DNA of 64,000 nucleotides, taken from assembly GCA_023379005.1 (NCBI GenBank), contig JAMCTG010000004.1, positions 124,001 through 188,000 of the forward strand, written 5' to 3'. A program made the translations under genes and the position numbers. The notes below the pieces were generated by a model. The model saw only the letters and a program-made list of their open reading frames with translations, made no database searches and was not told the origin of the DNA. This DNA comes from Candidatus Babelota bacterium. Its GTDB lineage: Bacteria > Babelota > Babeliae > Babelales > Babelaceae. Of the stretch, positions 62,472-64,000 are shown piece by piece; position 1 is the stretch's first letter, and every line of letters starts with the position of its first letter.

Positions 62472-63290
62472 TTAAGGTCTTCTTCGTTTAATAATAAGGT
62501 CACTCTTACGTTTTCTCGTACGAGTACCTTTACAACCCTTACCCCATGGAGTCATTGGATGAGATCCAGATTTAGATCTTCCTTCACCACCACCATGTGG
62601 GTGATCAATTGGGTTCATCGCCATACCACGAACAGTCGGTCTAATACCTCTGTTTCTTGTACGTCCCGCTTTACCCCATGAAATATTTTTAAAATCAGCA
62701 TTGCCAAGAACACCTATAGTTGCCCAACAATCTAAATGAATCATTCTGATTTCGCCAGAAGGCATTTGCAATGTTGCATATTCATCTGCTTTAGCAACTA
62801 ATCTTATAGATGATCCTGCACTACGTGCTAATTTTCCACCTGATCCTGGTTTAATTTCAACATTATGAATCACAAAACCAACTGGAATGGATCTTAATGG
62901 TAAACAGTTTCCAACTTTTGCTTCAACTTGTTCACCGGAAATAATTTTATTTCCAACTTCCAAACCTTCGGGCATTAAAATATATCTCTTGGTTCCATTT
63001 ACATAAATGATTAAACCAATTCTTACATTTCTATTTGGATCATACTCGATGGAAACAACTTTTCCTTCGACATCTCTTTCACCAAGAAATTCATCTTTAC
63101 TGCGATATTTTTGATATGCACCACCACCTTTATGTCGCATTGTTATACGACCATAAGCATTTCTTCCGCCAGTTTTTTTCATACCGCGAACAAGACTACG
63201 CTCAGGTTTAGTGGTTGTAATATCGCTATTATCGATAAAGGTCTGAAATCGTAAAGATGAATTTCTTGGTTTTCTAGTTATTATTGCCAT
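62472..63290 (-). CDS. rplB: 50S ribosomal protein L2
   Basis: A 272-residue L2, close to the peptidyl-transferase centre: NAYGRITMRHKGGGAYQKYR, VGNCLPLRSIPVGFVIHNVE, RSAGSSIRLVAKADEYATLQ, and the conserved VRGMAMNPIDHPHGGGEGRS with the functional His. Confidence 0.98.
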   Translation of the reverse strand: MAIITRKPRNSSLRFQTFIDNSDITTTKPERSLVRGMKKTGGRNAYGRITMRHKGGGAYQKYRSKDEFLGERDVEGKVVSIEYDPNRNVRIGLIIYVNGTKRYILMPEGLEVGNKIISGEQVEAKVGNCLPLRSIPVGFVIHNVEIKPGSGGKLARSAGSSIRLVAKADEYATLQMPSGEIRMIHLDCWATIGVLGNADFKNISWGKAGRTRNRGIRPTVRGMAMNPIDHPHGGGEGRSKSGSHPMTPWGKGCKGTRTRKRKSDLIIKRRRP

Positions 63291-63292
63291 TA

Positions 63293-63613
63293 TTAACCTT
63301 CCTGACCACCAGCTACATTTTGTAAACCAGCCATATCAAAAGAATGACCTTCTTTCAAAGTTATAATAGCTCTTTTTCTCGTTTTACCTTGAAAAACACG
63401 GCGGCCTAATTTACGAGTTTTACCCTTTTTTACAAGAGTATTAATTTTCTCTACTTCAACATTAAATAATTTCTTTAATGCATCTTTGATCATGGATTTA
63501 TTCGCATGAGGATGCACTTCCAAAACTAATTGTCTTTGGGCCACAACCTCGAGACGGTACGCTTTTTCGCTAATTCGCGGACCTTTTATAATATCATAGA
63601 TACTTAAATCCAT
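63293..63613 (-). CDS. rplW: 50S ribosomal protein L23
   Basis: A 106-residue L23: IIKGPRISEKAYRLEVVAQR, HPHANKSMIKDALKKLFNVE, VEKINTLVKKGKTRKLGRRV. Docks trigger factor and SRP at the exit tunnel. It overlaps rplD by 10 bases. Confidence 0.96.
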   Translation of the reverse strand: MDLSIYDIIKGPRISEKAYRLEVVAQRQLVLEVHPHANKSMIKDALKKLFNVEVEKINTLVKKGKTRKLGRRVFQGKTRKRAIITLKEGHSFDMAGLQNVAGGQEG

Positions 63614-64000
63614 TTGCTGACCATCTCTTTAAATTGTTCCATATCTTTTTTCAAGACAACCCAGTTTTCACAATTTGCCAAATCATATGCATTAGGTTGA
63701 TCGAACAACAACATGCCGACATTTGGTAAATTAGAAAATGCTGCGTGAATTTTAAAATCACCTGCTGGAACAAATAATATTATTTTTTTATCATGTAATT
63801 GAGCAGATTTTAGCGCATTAAATGCCAATGATGTTTTTGGTAAATCTGCTTCAATATTAAAATCTAAATTAAAAATTTTTCCTTGACGAAGTTTGTCAAT
63901 CAACAAGGAACTAAAGACATTTTTTTTCAAATCTTTAGAAACTTTTAAAGTTCTCACTCGAGGTTGTGGCCCAAAGATGACTCCACCTTTTCTCCACAAT
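63604..64000 (-). CDS. rplD: 50S ribosomal protein L4, C-terminal part (5' end outside window)
   Basis: The visible 131 residues start in the L4 arm (WRKGGVIFGPQPRVRTLKVS, matching the family's GGGVVFGPxPR) and include the C-terminal globular part with NVGMLLFDQPNAYDLANCEN. The frame runs off the window end, so the N-terminal part lies beyond 64000. Upstream members of the S10 operon are expected there. Confidence 0.94.
   Translation of the reverse strand, partial: LWRKGGVIFGPQPRVRTLKVSKDLKKNVFSSLLIDKLRQGKIFNLDFNIEADLPKTSLAFNALKSAQLHDKKIILFVPAGDFKIHAAFSNLPNVGMLLFDQPNAYDLANCENWVVLKKDMEQFKEMVSKWI

Overview
The window is AT-rich (roughly 30% G+C by eye), gene-dense bacterial DNA using the standard code, with TGA as a stop and many ATGA or TAATG gene overlaps. 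Housekeeping genes are intact and compact. They sit among many signal-peptide proteins: ankyrin, Sel1/TPR, cysteine-rich and single-membrane-helix families. This mix suggests an obligately host-associated bacterium of the Candidatus Dependentiae (TM6/Babeliae) type, probably living in a protist. That assignment is an inference from gene content; no 16S gene is present.

Layout. 1-800: end of an unknown gene and two tiny cysteine-rich lipoproteins. 0.8-8.1 kb (minus): rapZ, ftsB-like, two Mn-type superoxide dismutases (one a lipoprotein), a lysyl-tRNA synthetase carrying a B3/4 domain, recJ and cmk, in coupled order. 8.2-12.9 kb (plus): an EamA transporter, two paralogous exported proteins around an orphan antitoxin-like gene, and an S41 processing protease. 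12.9-17.4 kb (minus): glmS, rpsI, tRNA-Thr, an exported helical protein, dksA and tadA. 17.6-25.6 kb (plus): gyrB, tilS, a TonB-like protein, a structured RNA leader in front of an FAD oxidoreductase/epimerase pair, and dnaJ. 25.7-32.6 kb: five exported ankyrin-type proteins, two exported HAD phosphatases, nurA and sufU. 32.9-41.5 kb: a cysteine-rich exported protein, then trxB-sufC-sufB-sufD-(Sel1 protein)-sufS. 41.6-49.4 kb (minus): nine consecutive exported proteins, nearly all with an internal or C-terminal hydrophobic helix, many with their own promoter and terminator. 49.5-64 kb (minus): a DUF421 protein, nfu, and the alpha, spc and S10 ribosomal operons, running off the end inside rplD.

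How the parts fit. Iron-sulfur assembly is spread over SufBCD/SufS, SufU and Nfu. Oxidative-stress and thiol functions are partly exported (lipoprotein SOD, thioredoxin reductase with a signal peptide, cysteine-rich proteins). The exported ankyrin, Sel1 and membrane-helix families look like an envelope or host-interaction repertoire.

The most noteworthy signals are: (i) a riboswitch-like leader at 22048-22158 with two mutually exclusive pairings, one hiding the ribosome-binding site; (ii) the nine-gene exported array at 41571-49389; (iii) an in-frame TAA inside rpsC with the rest of the protein preserved; (iv) a dispersed palindrome, two copies of which form an in-frame 33-bp insertion in ankyrin signal peptides; (v) the B3/4-LysRS fusion; (vi) a long-range inverted repeat enclosing the ribosome-binding sites of two unrelated exported proteins.
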